Shown here piece by piece: positions 52,950 to 64,000 of a stretch of 64,000 nucleotides of DNA (positions are counted from its first letter, which is position 1; each line of letters begins with the position of its first letter). The position numbers and the translations under genes are program-made. The stretch is taken from the NCBI RefSeq assembly GCF_900107965.1, contig NZ_FNVU01000007.1, positions 124,001 to 188,000 of the forward strand. Reading direction: 5' to 3'. The notes beneath the pieces were generated by a model. It was given only the letters and a program-made list of their open reading frames with translations, searched no databases and had not been told where the DNA came from. This DNA is from Actinacidiphila yanglinensis. Lineage in GTDB: Bacteria > Actinomycetota > Actinomycetes > Streptomycetales > Streptomycetaceae.

Positions 52950-53025
52950 GGCTTCCACTGCCTCCTCAGGTCGGGGCGCGCAGGTCGCGGCGCGCGGTCA
53001 GGACGCACGGGTCCGGGCGCGCAGG

Positions 53026-53919
53026 TCAGGGCGCGGCCTCCCGCGCGTGTTCCAGGTCGTCGAGCGCGTCCGCGACGGCGACCCGGTCGTCCGGGCTCTT
53101 GGCGAGGGTGCTGAGGGTGCGCAGCACGTCGCGCCGGGCCAGCCGGGAGACGTCCAGCGCGGACAGCGCCGCGACCCAGTCGATCGCCTCGGCCATGCCG
53201 GGCGGCTTGTCCAGTTCCAGCGCGCGGACGCGTCCGACGAAGTCCGCGGCGGAGGCGATCAGCGGCTCGCCCGCCGAGGGCACCGAGCGGCGCAGGATCT
53301 CCACGGCCCGCTCCGGGGTGGGGAAGTCGATCCAGTGGTAGAGGCAGCGGCGGCGCAGCGCGTCGTGCAGTTCGCGGCTGCGGTTGGAGGTCAGCACCAC
53401 CAGGGGCGGGCGCGGCGCGGTGAAGGTGCCCAGCTCCGGCACGGTGATCGCGGCCTCGCCCAGGAACTCCAGCAGCAGCGCCTCGAACTCGTCGTCCGCC
53501 CGGTCGATCTCGTCGATCAGGAGCACCGGCGGGAGCGGGCCGCGATGGCGCACGGCACGCAGCAGGGGCCGGTCCTGGAGGAACTCCTCGGTGAACAGGT
53601 CGGCGTCGGTGAGCCTGCGCTCGGTGGTCTCGGTGAGGCGGATCGCCAGGAGCTGCCGCTGGTAGTTCCACTCGTACAGGGCCTCGCCCGCGGACAGCCC
53701 CTCGTAGCACTGCAGCCGGATCAGCGGGGTGGCCAGCGCCTCGGCGAGGGCCTTGGCCGCGGAGGTCTTGCCGACGCCGGGTTCGCCCTCCAGCAGCAGC
53801 GGGCGGTGCAGCACCGCGGACAGGTACAGGGCGGTCGCGGTGCCCTCGTCGACGAGGTAGCCGACCGTGTCCAGCCGCCGGCGCACCTCGGCGGCGTCCG
53901 CGAACAGCGTGCTCACCAT
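53026..53919 (-). CDS. coxD: MoxR-type AAA+ ATPase CoxD
   Basis: 297 residues from ATG 53919. Walker A LLEGEPGVGKTSAAKALAEA, Walker B LLIDEIDRAD, sensor VVLTSNRSREL. CoxD is the chaperone-like ATPase needed for assembling the [CuSMoO2] centre of CO dehydrogenase, acting with the VWA protein CoxE. It lies between the XdhC-YHS gene and coxG. Confidence 0.93.
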   Translation of the reverse strand: MVSTLFADAAEVRRRLDTVGYLVDEGTATALYLSAVLHRPLLLEGEPGVGKTSAAKALAEALATPLIRLQCYEGLSAGEALYEWNYQRQLLAIRLTETTERRLTDADLFTEEFLQDRPLLRAVRHRGPLPPVLLIDEIDRADDEFEALLLEFLGEAAITVPELGTFTAPRPPLVVLTSNRSRELHDALRRRCLYHWIDFPTPERAVEILRRSVPSAGEPLIASAADFVGRVRALELDKPPGMAEAIDWVAALSALDVSRLARRDVLRTLSTLAKSPDDRVAVADALDDLEHAREAAP

Positions 53920-53936
53920 CTGTTGCCGCCCACCGG

Positions 53937-54827
53937 CTACCCCACCAGTCCCGCCGCGTAGCGGTCGCGGCAGCCCGGGCCGCAGAACCAGAACTCCCCG
54001 GCCCCCGCGGTCAGGTGCGGGGTGTCGGGCAGCACCGTGACCTTCATGCCGCACACCGGGTCCTCCACCACCATGGGTGCCTGGCCGGGTGCGGGTACCG
54101 GCACCCGGGTCTCGCCGGAGCGGACCGCCTCGACGAGTTCGGCGAGGATGGACAGCCCCACCTCGGGGGCGGTACGGGCGCCGATGTCCAGTCCGGCCGG
54201 GGTGTGGATCCGGGCCCGCTCCTGCGGGTCGAGCCCCATCCCGTCCAGCAGCGCGTCGCCCCTGCGGTGGCTGGCGACCAGCGCGACGCGGCCCACGCCC
54301 GCGGCCAGTGCGGCGCGGATGGACTCCTCCTCGTCGCGCCCGTGGCCCGCGACGACGACGGCCGCGGTCCGTTCCGGCAGCGGGCCGGCCGGCAGGGTGC
54401 GGGAGGTGTCCCAGCCGAGGAGCCCGGCGAAGGCGACCACCGCGTCGGCGACCGGGGTGCGCCCGACCACCTCGACCAGCGGCGGTGGCAGCACCGGTTC
54501 GAGGAAGATCTCCAGCGCGCCGCCGGACAGGCACGGGTTGACCACGACCCGGGCGCCCGGCGTCTCGGGGAAGCCGGTCTCCCCCTCGGGAAGGATGCGC
54601 AGCAGCAGCGGGCCGCCGCCGTCCAGCGCTTCGAGGGCGGCGGTGCGGACCGAGCCCTCGGCGCACACGCCGCCGACGAAGCCCTCGACGGTGCCGTCGC
54701 CGTGGACGATCGCCTCGTCACCCGCGTGCGCCGACGCGGGCGCCTGGGCGCGTACGACCCTGGCGTGTACGAACGGCACGCGCTGGGCGGCGAGTTCGAG
54801 CGCGCGGGCGCTCACCGCCTTCGGCAC
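53937..54827 (-). CDS. XdhC/CoxI-type maturation factor fused to a YHS-like domain
   Basis: 296 residues from GTG 54827 (GAGGTGG about 7 bases upstream); the open frame extends further. XdhC-like N-terminal domain (FVGGVCAEGSVRTAALEAL) for delivering sulphurated molybdenum cofactor. The C-terminal 40 residues (VEDPVCGMKVTVLPDTPHL ... FWFCGPGCRDRYAAG) are a YHS metal-binding domain with three cysteines (VCGM and CGPGC). That fusion is uncommon and may link copper handling to cofactor insertion. It follows coxL by 81 bases. Confidence 0.9.
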   Translation of the reverse strand: MPKAVSARALELAAQRVPFVHARVVRAQAPASAHAGDEAIVHGDGTVEGFVGGVCAEGSVRTAALEALDGGGPLLLRILPEGETGFPETPGARVVVNPCLSGGALEIFLEPVLPPPLVEVVGRTPVADAVVAFAGLLGWDTSRTLPAGPLPERTAAVVVAGHGRDEEESIRAALAAGVGRVALVASHRRGDALLDGMGLDPQERARIHTPAGLDIGARTAPEVGLSILAELVEAVRSGETRVPVPAPGQAPMVVEDPVCGMKVTVLPDTPHLTAGAGEFWFCGPGCRDRYAAGLVG

Positions 54828-54908
54828 CTGACGCCACCTCCTTCGCCTCGTCGGTTCGCCGGCCGGCTCGCACACGGCCGGCCGGACCGTCCTTCGTTCC
54901 CGGACCGG

Positions 54909-57292
<2,384 letters not shown>

Positions 57293-57296
<4 letters not shown>

Positions 57297-57835
57297 GACG
57301 CGCTCCCCGTGGTGGTGGCGGTGGCATCGGTCCCGCCGAGGGCGGCCGCGTCGTCCGGGACGGCGGTGCGTGTGCCGGCCTGCTCGGCGGCGGCCCAGCG
57401 GACGGAGCGCACGATGGTGGCGTAGCCCGTGCAGCGGCAGATCTGCCCGGAGATCGCCTCGCGGATCTCGGCCTCGGACGGGTCGGGGTTGCGGTCCAGC
57501 AGCGCCCTGGCGGTCATCATCATGCCCGGGGTGCAGAACCCGCACTGGAGGCCGTGGCACTCCATGAAGCCGCGCTGCACGGGATCGAGTTCGCCGTCCT
57601 GCTCCAGGTCCTCCACGGTGCGCACCTCGCGCCCGCCGGCCATCGCGGCGAGCACCGTGCAGGACTTGACGGGTTCGCCGTCCATCCACACCACGCAGGT
57701 GCCGCAGTTGCTGGTGTCGCACCCCCAGTGGGTGCCGGTCAGCGCGAGGTGGTCGCGCAGGAAGTGCACCAGCAGCAGCCGGCCCTCGATGTCCCGGGTG
57801 ATCTCTTCACCGTTGACGGTCATGGTGACCTGCAT
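57293..57835 (-). CDS. coxS: Carbon monoxide dehydrogenase, small iron-sulphur subunit
   Basis: 180 residues, ATG 57835. Two [2Fe-2S] sites: plant-type GCDTSNCGTCVVWMDG and C-terminal GLQCGFCTPGM with GQICRCTGY. The extra C-terminal tail (30 residues, Ala/Thr-rich) is not family-typical. Passes electrons from CoxL to the FAD of CoxM. Three bases follow coxM; four-base overlap with coxL. Confidence 0.97.
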
Positions 57836-57838
57836 GAC

Positions 57839-58753
57839 TCACACCCCTTGCCGGTTGATGTCGCCGTCGCCCGCCGCCGGCGGGGCGCCGATGCGGGCGA
57901 CCGCGGTGCGCAGCACGCGCACGGTCAGCTCGCGGGCCAGGTACCGCTTGTACTCCGCGCTGCCGCGCCGGTCGGTGACCGGGTCGCAACCCGCCGCGGC
58001 GAGATCGCCGGCCTGCTCGTACAGCTCCTGGGACGGCGGCCGGCCGCGCAGCGCGTCGGCGATGCCCGGGATGCCCGCGGTGTTGGGGCCGACCGCGGCG
58101 AGGCCGACCCGGGCGTCGGCGATCAGCCCTTCGTCGTCGAGCCGCACGGCGGCGCCCGCCGAGACCACCGCCCAGTCCCCGGCCCGGAGTTCCACCTTCT
58201 CGTAGGCGCTGGAGCCGTTCGGGTGGACCGGGAGGCGGATCTCGGTGAGGATCTCGGCGTCGCCCACCGCCGTCTCGTACGGGCCCTGGTGGAAGTCGGC
58301 CATCGGGACGACGCGCTCGCCGTCCGCGCCCCGGATCACGCAGCGCGCGTCGAGCGTCGTGCACACCGCGGACAGGTCCTCCGACGGGTCGGCCTGGCAC
58401 AGCGAACCGCCCAGGGTGCCGCGGTTGCGCACCACCGGGTCGGCGATGACCCGCTCGGCGTCCCGGAAGATCGGGAACGCGGCGGCCAGCGGATCGGACT
58501 CCAGCAGCTCGCGGTGCCGGGTCATCGCGCCGATCCGGATCCACCCGGGTTCGACGGCGACGAAGCCCAGTTCGCCGTGCAGGTCGTTGATGTCGATCAG
58601 GTACTCGAAGTTGGCCAGCCGCAGCTTCATCATCGGCAGCAGGCTGTGCCCGCCGGCCACCAGGCGCGCGGTGTCCCCCAGGCGGTCGAGCAGCCCGATC
58701 GCCTCACCGACCGTGCCGGCCCGCCGGTACTCGAACGGCGCGGGAACCTGCAT
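57839..58753 (-). CDS. coxM: Carbon monoxide dehydrogenase, FAD subunit
   Basis: 304 residues from ATG 58753, with AAAGGGG upstream. FAD motifs AGGHSLLPMMKLR and TLGGSLCQADPSED. The medium subunit accepts electrons from CoxS. First gene of the M-S-L order typical of form I operons. An earlier in-frame start exists but adds a segment with no similarity. Confidence 0.95.
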   Translation of the reverse strand: MQVPAPFEYRRAGTVGEAIGLLDRLGDTARLVAGGHSLLPMMKLRLANFEYLIDINDLHGELGFVAVEPGWIRIGAMTRHRELLESDPLAAAFPIFRDAERVIADPVVRNRGTLGGSLCQADPSEDLSAVCTTLDARCVIRGADGERVVPMADFHQGPYETAVGDAEILTEIRLPVHPNGSSAYEKVELRAGDWAVVSAGAAVRLDDEGLIADARVGLAAVGPNTAGIPGIADALRGRPPSQELYEQAGDLAAAGCDPVTDRRGSAEYKRYLARELTVRVLRTAVARIGAPPAAGDGDINRQGV

Positions 58754-59273
58754 GGAGAACGCCCCTTTCAAGACGGCCCGATGCCCCACGCGGCCCAGGC
58801 CCTTGCTTCTGCGACCCTGCTCGGGGACATGGCGTGGCATCTGCAACGCGGCGGCGTCCACGGCGAGTTCGGCGAGTTCGACTGAGTGCTCCACTGCGCT
58901 GCTCCACCGGGCGGCGGACGGGCGACAACCGCCGCCGGGCCGGCCCGAGCGAACCGTTAGCACCAGTTGACACCCGCGTCAGGGGGTTCGCATCCGCAGC
59001 ACGGAGGGGCGGTCACGGCGCCCACGCGGCTCGCTGACGGCCGCGGGACCGGCCCTGCGGCCGACCCGCCGACCCGGCCGCCCCCGCCCCGCAGAACGCC
59101 GCACACGGGCGCGCGCCGACCGTACGGGTGGCCCCGCCGCCGTCACCGCCCGAACCCCGCGGCGGCAGCCGTGCGAGCGGCGCGGAAGGCCGCCGCGCGG
59201 GACCATGGAAGCGGGGCGGCACACGGCGCTCGGGTGCGTGGCACCCGTGCCCGGTCTGCGGAGAGGAGTGCGC
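58754..59273. promoter_or_regulatory. Divergent control region of the CO dehydrogenase locus (520 bases)
   Basis: No gene identified. The region separates coxM from the divergent XdhC gene and should hold both promoters. TTGACA at 58968-58973 on the plus strand and a CTGACG/TAACGG pair on the minus strand near 58935-58980 are weak candidates. No recognisable CO-sensor site was found. Open frames here are short and GC-biased. Confidence 0.55.
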
Positions 59274-60410
59274 GTGCGGGACATCGCCGAGGGCATCGCG
59301 TCCTGGCAGGCGGCCGGGACCCGGTTCGCCGTGGCCACCGTCGTGCGGACCTGGAAGTCGGCGCCGCGCCGCCCGGGCGCCTCGATGGCGGTCGCGGAGA
59401 ACGGCGACGCCCTCGGCAGCGTCTCCGGTGGATGCGTGGAGGGCGCGGTCTACGAGCTGGCCCGCGAGGTCATCAGCAGCGGGCAGCCGGCCACCACCGC
59501 GTACGGCGTCAGCGACGACGACGCGTTCGAGGTGGGACTGACCTGCGGCGGCACCATCGAGCTGCTGGTACGCCCGGCGGGCGGCGGCCACTTCCCGCAA
59601 CTGCCCGCCGTGCTCGACGCCATCGCCGCCACCCGACCGGTCGCCGTCGCCACCCTGCTGGACGAGCACGCCGCCCCCTCCGGCGACGCCCCTCCCGCCC
59701 TCCCGGGCTCGCCGCCCGAGCGCGACCTCGTGGTCACCCCGGAGTCCGCGGTCGGCGGCCTCGGCGACCCCGGGCTGGACGCGGCCGTCACCGTGCAGGC
59801 CCGCGGGCTGCTCGCCCAGGGCGCCACCACGGTGATCCGGGTCGGGCGCTCCGGGGAGCAGCGCCGCGACGACCTCGCCGTCTTCGTCCAGTCGTTCGCA
59901 CCGCCCCCCAGGCTGCTGGTGTTCGGCGCGATCGACTTCGCCGGAGCGGTGGCCCGGATCGGCAAGTTCCTCGGCTACCACGTGACGGTCTGCGACGCCC
60001 GGCCGGTCTTCGCGACCCGCAAGCGCTTCCCCGACGCCGACGAGCTGGTCGTCTCCTGGCCGCACCGCTTCCTCGACCGGGTGCCGATCGACGAGAACAC
60101 CGTGATCTGCGTGCTGACGCACGACCCGAAGTTCGACATCCCCCTGCTGGAGCGGGCGTTGCGCTCACCCGCGCGCTACATCGGGGCCATGGGCAGCCGC
60201 CGCACCCACGAGGACCGGCTGCGCCGGCTGCGCGAGGCGGGCGTGCCCGAGTCGGCGCTGGCCCGGCTCGCCTCGCCGATCGGCCTGGACCTCGGCGCCC
60301 GCACCCCGGAGGAGACCGCCGTGGCGATCATGGCGGAGGTGATCGCCCTGCACTGGGGCGGCTCCGGGCAGCGGCTCATCGCGACCACGCCGCAGCCCAT
60401 CCACCACTGA
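59274..60410 (+). CDS. XdhC-family molybdenum cofactor insertion protein
   Basis: 378 residues from GTG 59274, with GAGAGGAG just upstream. N-terminal XdhC domain (SGGCVEGAVYELAREVI) and C-terminal XdhC Rossmann domain (LLVFGAIDFAGAVARIGKFLG, TVCDARPVFATRKRF, YIGAMGSRRTHEDRLRRL). It probably binds the sulphurated molybdopterin and loads it into CoxL. It is divergent from coxM and resembles a CoxF-type factor; a second XdhC-like gene is inside the cox operon. Confidence 0.92.
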   Translation: MRDIAEGIASWQAAGTRFAVATVVRTWKSAPRRPGASMAVAENGDALGSVSGGCVEGAVYELAREVISSGQPATTAYGVSDDDAFEVGLTCGGTIELLVRPAGGGHFPQLPAVLDAIAATRPVAVATLLDEHAAPSGDAPPALPGSPPERDLVVTPESAVGGLGDPGLDAAVTVQARGLLAQGATTVIRVGRSGEQRRDDLAVFVQSFAPPPRLLVFGAIDFAGAVARIGKFLGYHVTVCDARPVFATRKRFPDADELVVSWPHRFLDRVPIDENTVICVLTHDPKFDIPLLERALRSPARYIGAMGSRRTHEDRLRRLREAGVPESALARLASPIGLDLGARTPEETAVAIMAEVIALHWGGSGQRLIATTPQPIHH

Positions 60411-60458
60411 CGCGCACCCGGCCGGCCACCGGGGAGCCCCGACGGCCGGCGGAAACGG

Positions 60459-62081
60459 TCAGCGCGGCCGGTCCACCCGGCGTTCGTCCCAGACCGGCTC
60501 GGCGGTCTCGCGGACCAGGCCGTCGGAGCCGAACACCAGGTAGCGGTCGAAGGAGCGGGCGAACCAGCGGTCGTGGGTGACCGCCAGGACGGTGCCGTCG
60601 TAGGCCCCCAGGCCGTCCTGGAGGGCTTCCGCGCTCTCCAGGTCGAGGTTGTCCGTCGGCTCGTCGAGGAGCAGCGCCGTGGTGCCCTGGAGCTCCATCA
60701 GGAGGATCTGGAAACGGGCCTGTTGTCCCCCCGACAACCGGTCGAAGGTCTGGTCGCCCTGCCGTTCCAGCTCGTAGCGGCGCAGCACGGACATCGCGCG
60801 GCCGCGGTCGCGGGCGTGCTCGGTCCACAGGATGTCCACCAGGGGCCGGCCGGCCAGTTCGGGGTGGGCGTGGGTCTGCGCGAAGTGCCCGGGCACCACC
60901 CGGGCGCCCAGCTTCCAGGTGCCGCTGTGCGCGACCGACGTGTCCCCGGCCAGCAGGCGCAGGAAGTGCGACTTGCCCGAGCCGTTGGAGCCCAGCACCG
61001 CGACCCGCTCGCCGTAGAACACCTCCAGGTCGAACGGCCGCATCAGGCTGGTCAGTTCGAGCTGGGCGCAGGTGACCGCGCGCACCCCGGTACGGCCACC
61101 CTGCAGCCGCATCCGGATGTCCTGCTTGCGCGGCGGCTCCGGCGGCGGTCCGGCCTCCTCGAACTTGCGCAGCCGCGTCTTCGCCGCCTGGTAGCGGGAG
61201 GCCATCTCGTCGCTGCGCGCCGCGTACTGCTGCATGTCCAGCACCAGCTTCTTCAGCTGGGCGTGCTTCTCGTCCCAGCGCCTGCGCAGCTCCTCGAACC
61301 GCTCGAACCGCTCGGCGCGCGCCTCGTGGTAGGTGGCGAAGCCGCCGCCGTGCACCCACACGTCGCTGCCGCCGGGACTCGGCTCGACGCTGACGATCTT
61401 CTCCGCGCTGCGCGCCAGCAGTTCACGGTCGTGGCTGACGAACAGCACGGTCTTGCGGGTCTGCGCGAGCTGCTCCTCGAGCCAGCGCTTGCCCGGCACG
61501 TCCAGGTAGTTGTCCGGCTCGTCGAGCAGCAGCACCTCGTCGGGGCCGCGCAGCAGGGCCTCCAGGACCAGCCGCTTCTGCTCCCCGCCGGACAGCGTCT
61601 TCACCTCGCGCCACTGCGCCCGGTCGTACGGCACCCCGAGCGCGGCCATGGTGCACATGTCCCACAGCGTCTCCGCCTCGTAGCCGCGCGCCTCCGCCCA
61701 CTCGCTCAGCGCCGTCGCGTACGCCATCTGGGCGGGCTCGTCGTCCTGCGCCATGATCGCCAGTTCGGCGGCGTCGACGGCCTTGGCGGCGGCCTGGATA
61801 CGGGGGTGCGCGACGGACACCAGGAGGTCCCGGACCGTGCGGTCGTCGCGGACGCTGCCCACGAACTGGCGCATCACGCCGAGGCCGCCGCTGACGGTGA
61901 CGGTGCCGCCGTGCGGTTTCAGCTCGCCGGAGATCAGCCGCAGCAAAGTGGTCTTGCCCGCGCCGTTGGCGCCCACCAGGGCCACCGCCGCCCCGTCGCC
62001 CACCCGGAAGGAGACATCACCGAGCAGCGCCCGACCGTCCGGGAGGTAGTACTCGATGTGCGCGGCTTCCACGTGACCCAT
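60459..62081 (-). CDS. ABC-F family ATPase (ribosome-associated type)
   Basis: 540 residues from ATG 62081, with GGGAGA upstream. Two ABC domains: first Walker A GANGAGKTTL, signature LSGGEQKRLVLEALL, Walker B LLLDEPDNYLD; second GSNGSGKSHFL, LSGGQQARFQILLMEL, LLLDEPTDNLD. A charged linker of coiled-coil type between them (RFERFEELRRRWDEKHAQLK) is typical of ABC-F. These act on ribosomes as translation factors or antibiotic protection proteins; which applies is unknown. No membrane segments. Convergent with XdhC. Confidence 0.94.
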   Translation of the reverse strand: MGHVEAAHIEYYLPDGRALLGDVSFRVGDGAAVALVGANGAGKTTLLRLISGELKPHGGTVTVSGGLGVMRQFVGSVRDDRTVRDLLVSVAHPRIQAAAKAVDAAELAIMAQDDEPAQMAYATALSEWAEARGYEAETLWDMCTMAALGVPYDRAQWREVKTLSGGEQKRLVLEALLRGPDEVLLLDEPDNYLDVPGKRWLEEQLAQTRKTVLFVSHDRELLARSAEKIVSVEPSPGGSDVWVHGGGFATYHEARAERFERFEELRRRWDEKHAQLKKLVLDMQQYAARSDEMASRYQAAKTRLRKFEEAGPPPEPPRKQDIRMRLQGGRTGVRAVTCAQLELTSLMRPFDLEVFYGERVAVLGSNGSGKSHFLRLLAGDTSVAHSGTWKLGARVVPGHFAQTHAHPELAGRPLVDILWTEHARDRGRAMSVLRRYELERQGDQTFDRLSGGQQARFQILLMELQGTTALLLDEPTDNLDLESAEALQDGLGAYDGTVLAVTHDRWFARSFDRYLVFGSDGLVRETAEPVWDERRVDRPR

Positions 62082-62157
62082 GGCCCGGATTCTCCCTGCC
62101 GCCACGGACCCGCCCCAAGTCCTTTTCCGGGGCCGCGACGGCAATATGATGCGCCAC

Positions 62158-63606
62158 ATGAGTGAAGGGCCGGGGCAGCAGCCCCCGCAGGAACCCCGTA
62201 ACCAGGCCTCCGACGGTCCTCGCGAGGTCCTGGAGGGACGTGTCATTCCCTCCCGCACGTCGGAGGCCGACCCCCGGCGCGGCTTCGCGGCCCCGCCGCA
62301 GCACGCGCGGCCCCGGCCGGAGGCCGACCCGGGTCCCGAGGACCCGGCCGCCGCGCCGCCCGAGGGCGCGTTCCCCGACGGCCCCTACGCCTTCCGCCCG
62401 GGCCAGCCCGGCGTGCCCGGCCCCCGGGGCAGGCGTACCCCCACGCAGGCCGCACCCTCCGCGCAGGGCCCCTCGGCGCCCGGACCGGCCCAGGGCCAGG
62501 ATCCCGCCCAGGGCGGCCGGCCGGGGCAGCAGGCAGGCGGGTACGGCTTCCCGCAGCAGCAGCAACAGCCACCGCCCGGACCCGCAGTACCCGGCACCCC
62601 GGGCGGCGCCGCGGCCCCCGGTGCGCCCGGCCCCGGCCCGGCACAGGGCGGATACGGCTTCCCGCGCCAGGAGGCACCCGGCGCGGGGACCGGCCGCGGA
62701 CCGGGCGGACCCGGCGCACCCGGCGGTCCCACCGGCCCGAGCGGGCCGGCCGGACCCGCTGGCAGGGGGCCGGGCACGCCCGGTCCCGCCGCCGCGCGTG
62801 GCGCCTCCCCCGTGCCCGGGACGCCCGACTGGAGCGCCCTGGCGGAGGAGCAGGCCAGCGGGGCCCGGCGCCGCCGGATCATGATGCTGGTCGGCGGCGG
62901 CGTCGCCGTCGCGGTGATAGCCGGCGGTGTGGCCACGGCCGTGGTGATGTCCGGCAGGAGCTCGGACCACACCATCGCCGACCCGACCGCGTCGAGCAGT
63001 TCCACCGCCAGCGAGAAGCCGCTGCCGCCCGAGCCGTCCTTCTCCTCGGTGGCCCCGCCGCCGCCCGCGAACCCGCTGGACTTCATCTCCAGCGCGGCCA
63101 AGGACACCGCGCCCCTGACCCCGGCGTCGCTCTTCCCGGGCAAGCAGTTCGTCCTGCAGGGCCGCACCTACACCAAGACCAACAGCGCCGTCACCACGAC
63201 GTGCTCGGCCGCGGCCGGCGCCCCGCTGTCCGGTGCCCTCGCCTCCAACGGGTGCACCAAGCTGGTGCGGGTCACGTACACCAACGGCAAGATCGCCGTC
63301 ACCGTCGGCGTCGCGGTCTTCGCCGACAAGGCCCACGCCGCCAAGCTGCACAACGTCGCGCAGTACATCGCCCCGCTCAACGGCGGTGGCGTGGCCGACT
63401 TCTGCCATGCCGTGGCCTGCCAGATGACCTCGAACTCGGTCGGGCGGTACGCCTACTTCGCGATCTCCGGCTTCAAGAACGGCCAGACCCTCAAGCAGGG
63501 CAACACCACGGGCGAGCAGGCCGCCAACGACGCGTCGGACTTCGCCTTCCAGCGGATCGTCCAGCGCGGGCGCGACGCCGCCCAGGCCCAGGCGAACAGC
63601 CAGTAA
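62158..63606 (+). CDS. Membrane-anchored exported protein with Gly/Pro-rich cytoplasmic region
   Basis: 482 residues from ATG 62158; ATGs at 62146 and 62149 are also in frame. The first 235 residues are Pro/Gly/Ala/Gln-rich and include GGYGFPQQQQQPPPGP and a second YGFPRQEAPG. One membrane helix follows (MMLVGGGVAVAVIAGGVATAVVM), then an external domain (about residues 300-480) with four cysteines (TTTCSAAAG, NGCTKL, DFCHAVAC), probably two disulphides. No catalytic motif is seen. Divergent from the ABC-F gene, convergent with truA. Confidence 0.88.
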   Translation: MSEGPGQQPPQEPRNQASDGPREVLEGRVIPSRTSEADPRRGFAAPPQHARPRPEADPGPEDPAAAPPEGAFPDGPYAFRPGQPGVPGPRGRRTPTQAAPSAQGPSAPGPAQGQDPAQGGRPGQQAGGYGFPQQQQQPPPGPAVPGTPGGAAAPGAPGPGPAQGGYGFPRQEAPGAGTGRGPGGPGAPGGPTGPSGPAGPAGRGPGTPGPAAARGASPVPGTPDWSALAEEQASGARRRRIMMLVGGGVAVAVIAGGVATAVVMSGRSSDHTIADPTASSSSTASEKPLPPEPSFSSVAPPPPANPLDFISSAAKDTAPLTPASLFPGKQFVLQGRTYTKTNSAVTTTCSAAAGAPLSGALASNGCTKLVRVTYTNGKIAVTVGVAVFADKAHAAKLHNVAQYIAPLNGGGVADFCHAVACQMTSNSVGRYAYFAISGFKNGQTLKQGNTTGEQAANDASDFAFQRIVQRGRDAAQAQANSQ

Positions 63607-63643
63607 GGACGCGGGTAAGGGCCGTCCGCCTGGAGGAGGGCCC

Positions 63644-64000
63644 TTACAGGCAGCCGGGGAGCGTCCGCATGTTGCGGGCCTCCCGGCTGCGCGCGGCCAG
63701 CAGCTCGTCGGCCGGGTAGCCGACCTCCTCCAGCGTCAGCCCGTGCGGGCGCACCACGTTGACCGCCGAGTGCCGCTCCCTGCCGGCCAGCACCTCGGCC
63801 GGGAAACCGACCGGCCGGTGCCCGTCGCCGACCAGGATCATCGCGCCGACCAGCGCCCGCACCATGTTGTGGCAGAAGGCGTCGGCCCGCACCGTCGCCA
63901 CCGCCAGCCCGTCGGCGCCCCGCTCCCACGACAGGTCGAGCAGCGTACGGATGGTGGTCGCGCCCTCCCGCTTCTTGCAGTACGCCGCGAAGTCGTGCTC
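63644..64000 (-). CDS. truA: tRNA pseudouridine synthase A, C-terminal part (cut by window edge)
   Basis: The last 118 residues are visible. TruA makes pseudouridine at positions 38-40 of tRNA anticodon stems. Visible family block: HDFAAYCKKREGATTIRTL, DAFCHNMVRALVGAMILVG, and the ending EARNMRTLPGCL. The start lies to the right of the window. In streptomycetes truA normally follows rpoA-rplQ and leads toward rplM, which fits the ribosomal gene neighbourhood. Confidence 0.93.
   Translation of the reverse strand, partial: EHDFAAYCKKREGATTIRTLLDLSWERGADGLAVATVRADAFCHNMVRALVGAMILVGDGHRPVGFPAEVLAGRERHSAVNVVRPHGLTLEEVGYPADELLAARSREARNMRTLPGCL

Overview
The window is GC-rich, with strong third-position GC bias, GTG starts and GGAGG-type ribosome binding sites. 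It carries bldM, whiD and shbA next to guaB/guaB3 and groES-groEL, with rplM-rpsI-glmM further along. This combination identifies a Streptomyces-like actinomycete (Streptomycetaceae) and a stretch of the conserved chromosome core. I see no phage, insertion sequence, CRISPR array, tRNA or rRNA gene. Long open frames opposite the real genes are composition artefacts.

Left part (1-21.9 kb): a cut secreted-protein gene, a small zinc-ribbon protein, a PspC-domain histidine kinase/LuxR regulator pair divergent from a second PspC membrane protein, a DoxX protein, guaA, and a chorismate mutase gene preceded by a short aromatic-rich leader peptide and a strong terminator that look like an attenuator. 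After a structured non-coding region come a GMC oxidoreductase/semialdehyde dehydrogenase operon, three consecutive Ser/Thr-kinase-type membrane proteins (the first a pseudokinase with a TTA codon), glpD, and a nucleotide-sugar-dehydrogenase relative lacking its catalytic Cys.

Middle (22-35 kb): guaB3 and guaB (GMP metabolism, with guaA), sigma factor shbA, bldM and whiD. This block joins purine supply, principal-sigma control and sporulation control. bldM has an exact sigma-BldN type promoter. WhiD has an unusual long charged tail. Then come a LysR/aminotransferase divergent pair, GNAT, MOSC and SDR enzymes, and groES-groEL under two CIRCE operators.

Right-middle (35-50.6 kb): a leftward tRNA t6A block (tsaB-rimI-tsaD, and tsaE with a hydrolase and alr), a small gene behind an iron-box-like palindrome, an orphan ECF41 sigma factor, nnr, acpS, coaA, glmM and the rplM-rpsI ribosomal operon.

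Right end (50.6-64 kb): a complete form I aerobic carbon monoxide dehydrogenase locus. coxMSL is followed by an XdhC-YHS fusion, MoxR ATPase (coxD), membrane-anchored coxG and VWA coxE, with a second XdhC gene divergent from coxM. The coxE frame runs through the rplM promoter, suggesting a lost stop or frameshift. An ABC-F ATPase, a membrane-anchored exported protein and the 3' end of truA close the window. The cox locus sits between truA and rplM, so it looks like an accessory metabolic module (trace-gas energy) placed in a ribosomal-protein neighbourhood.
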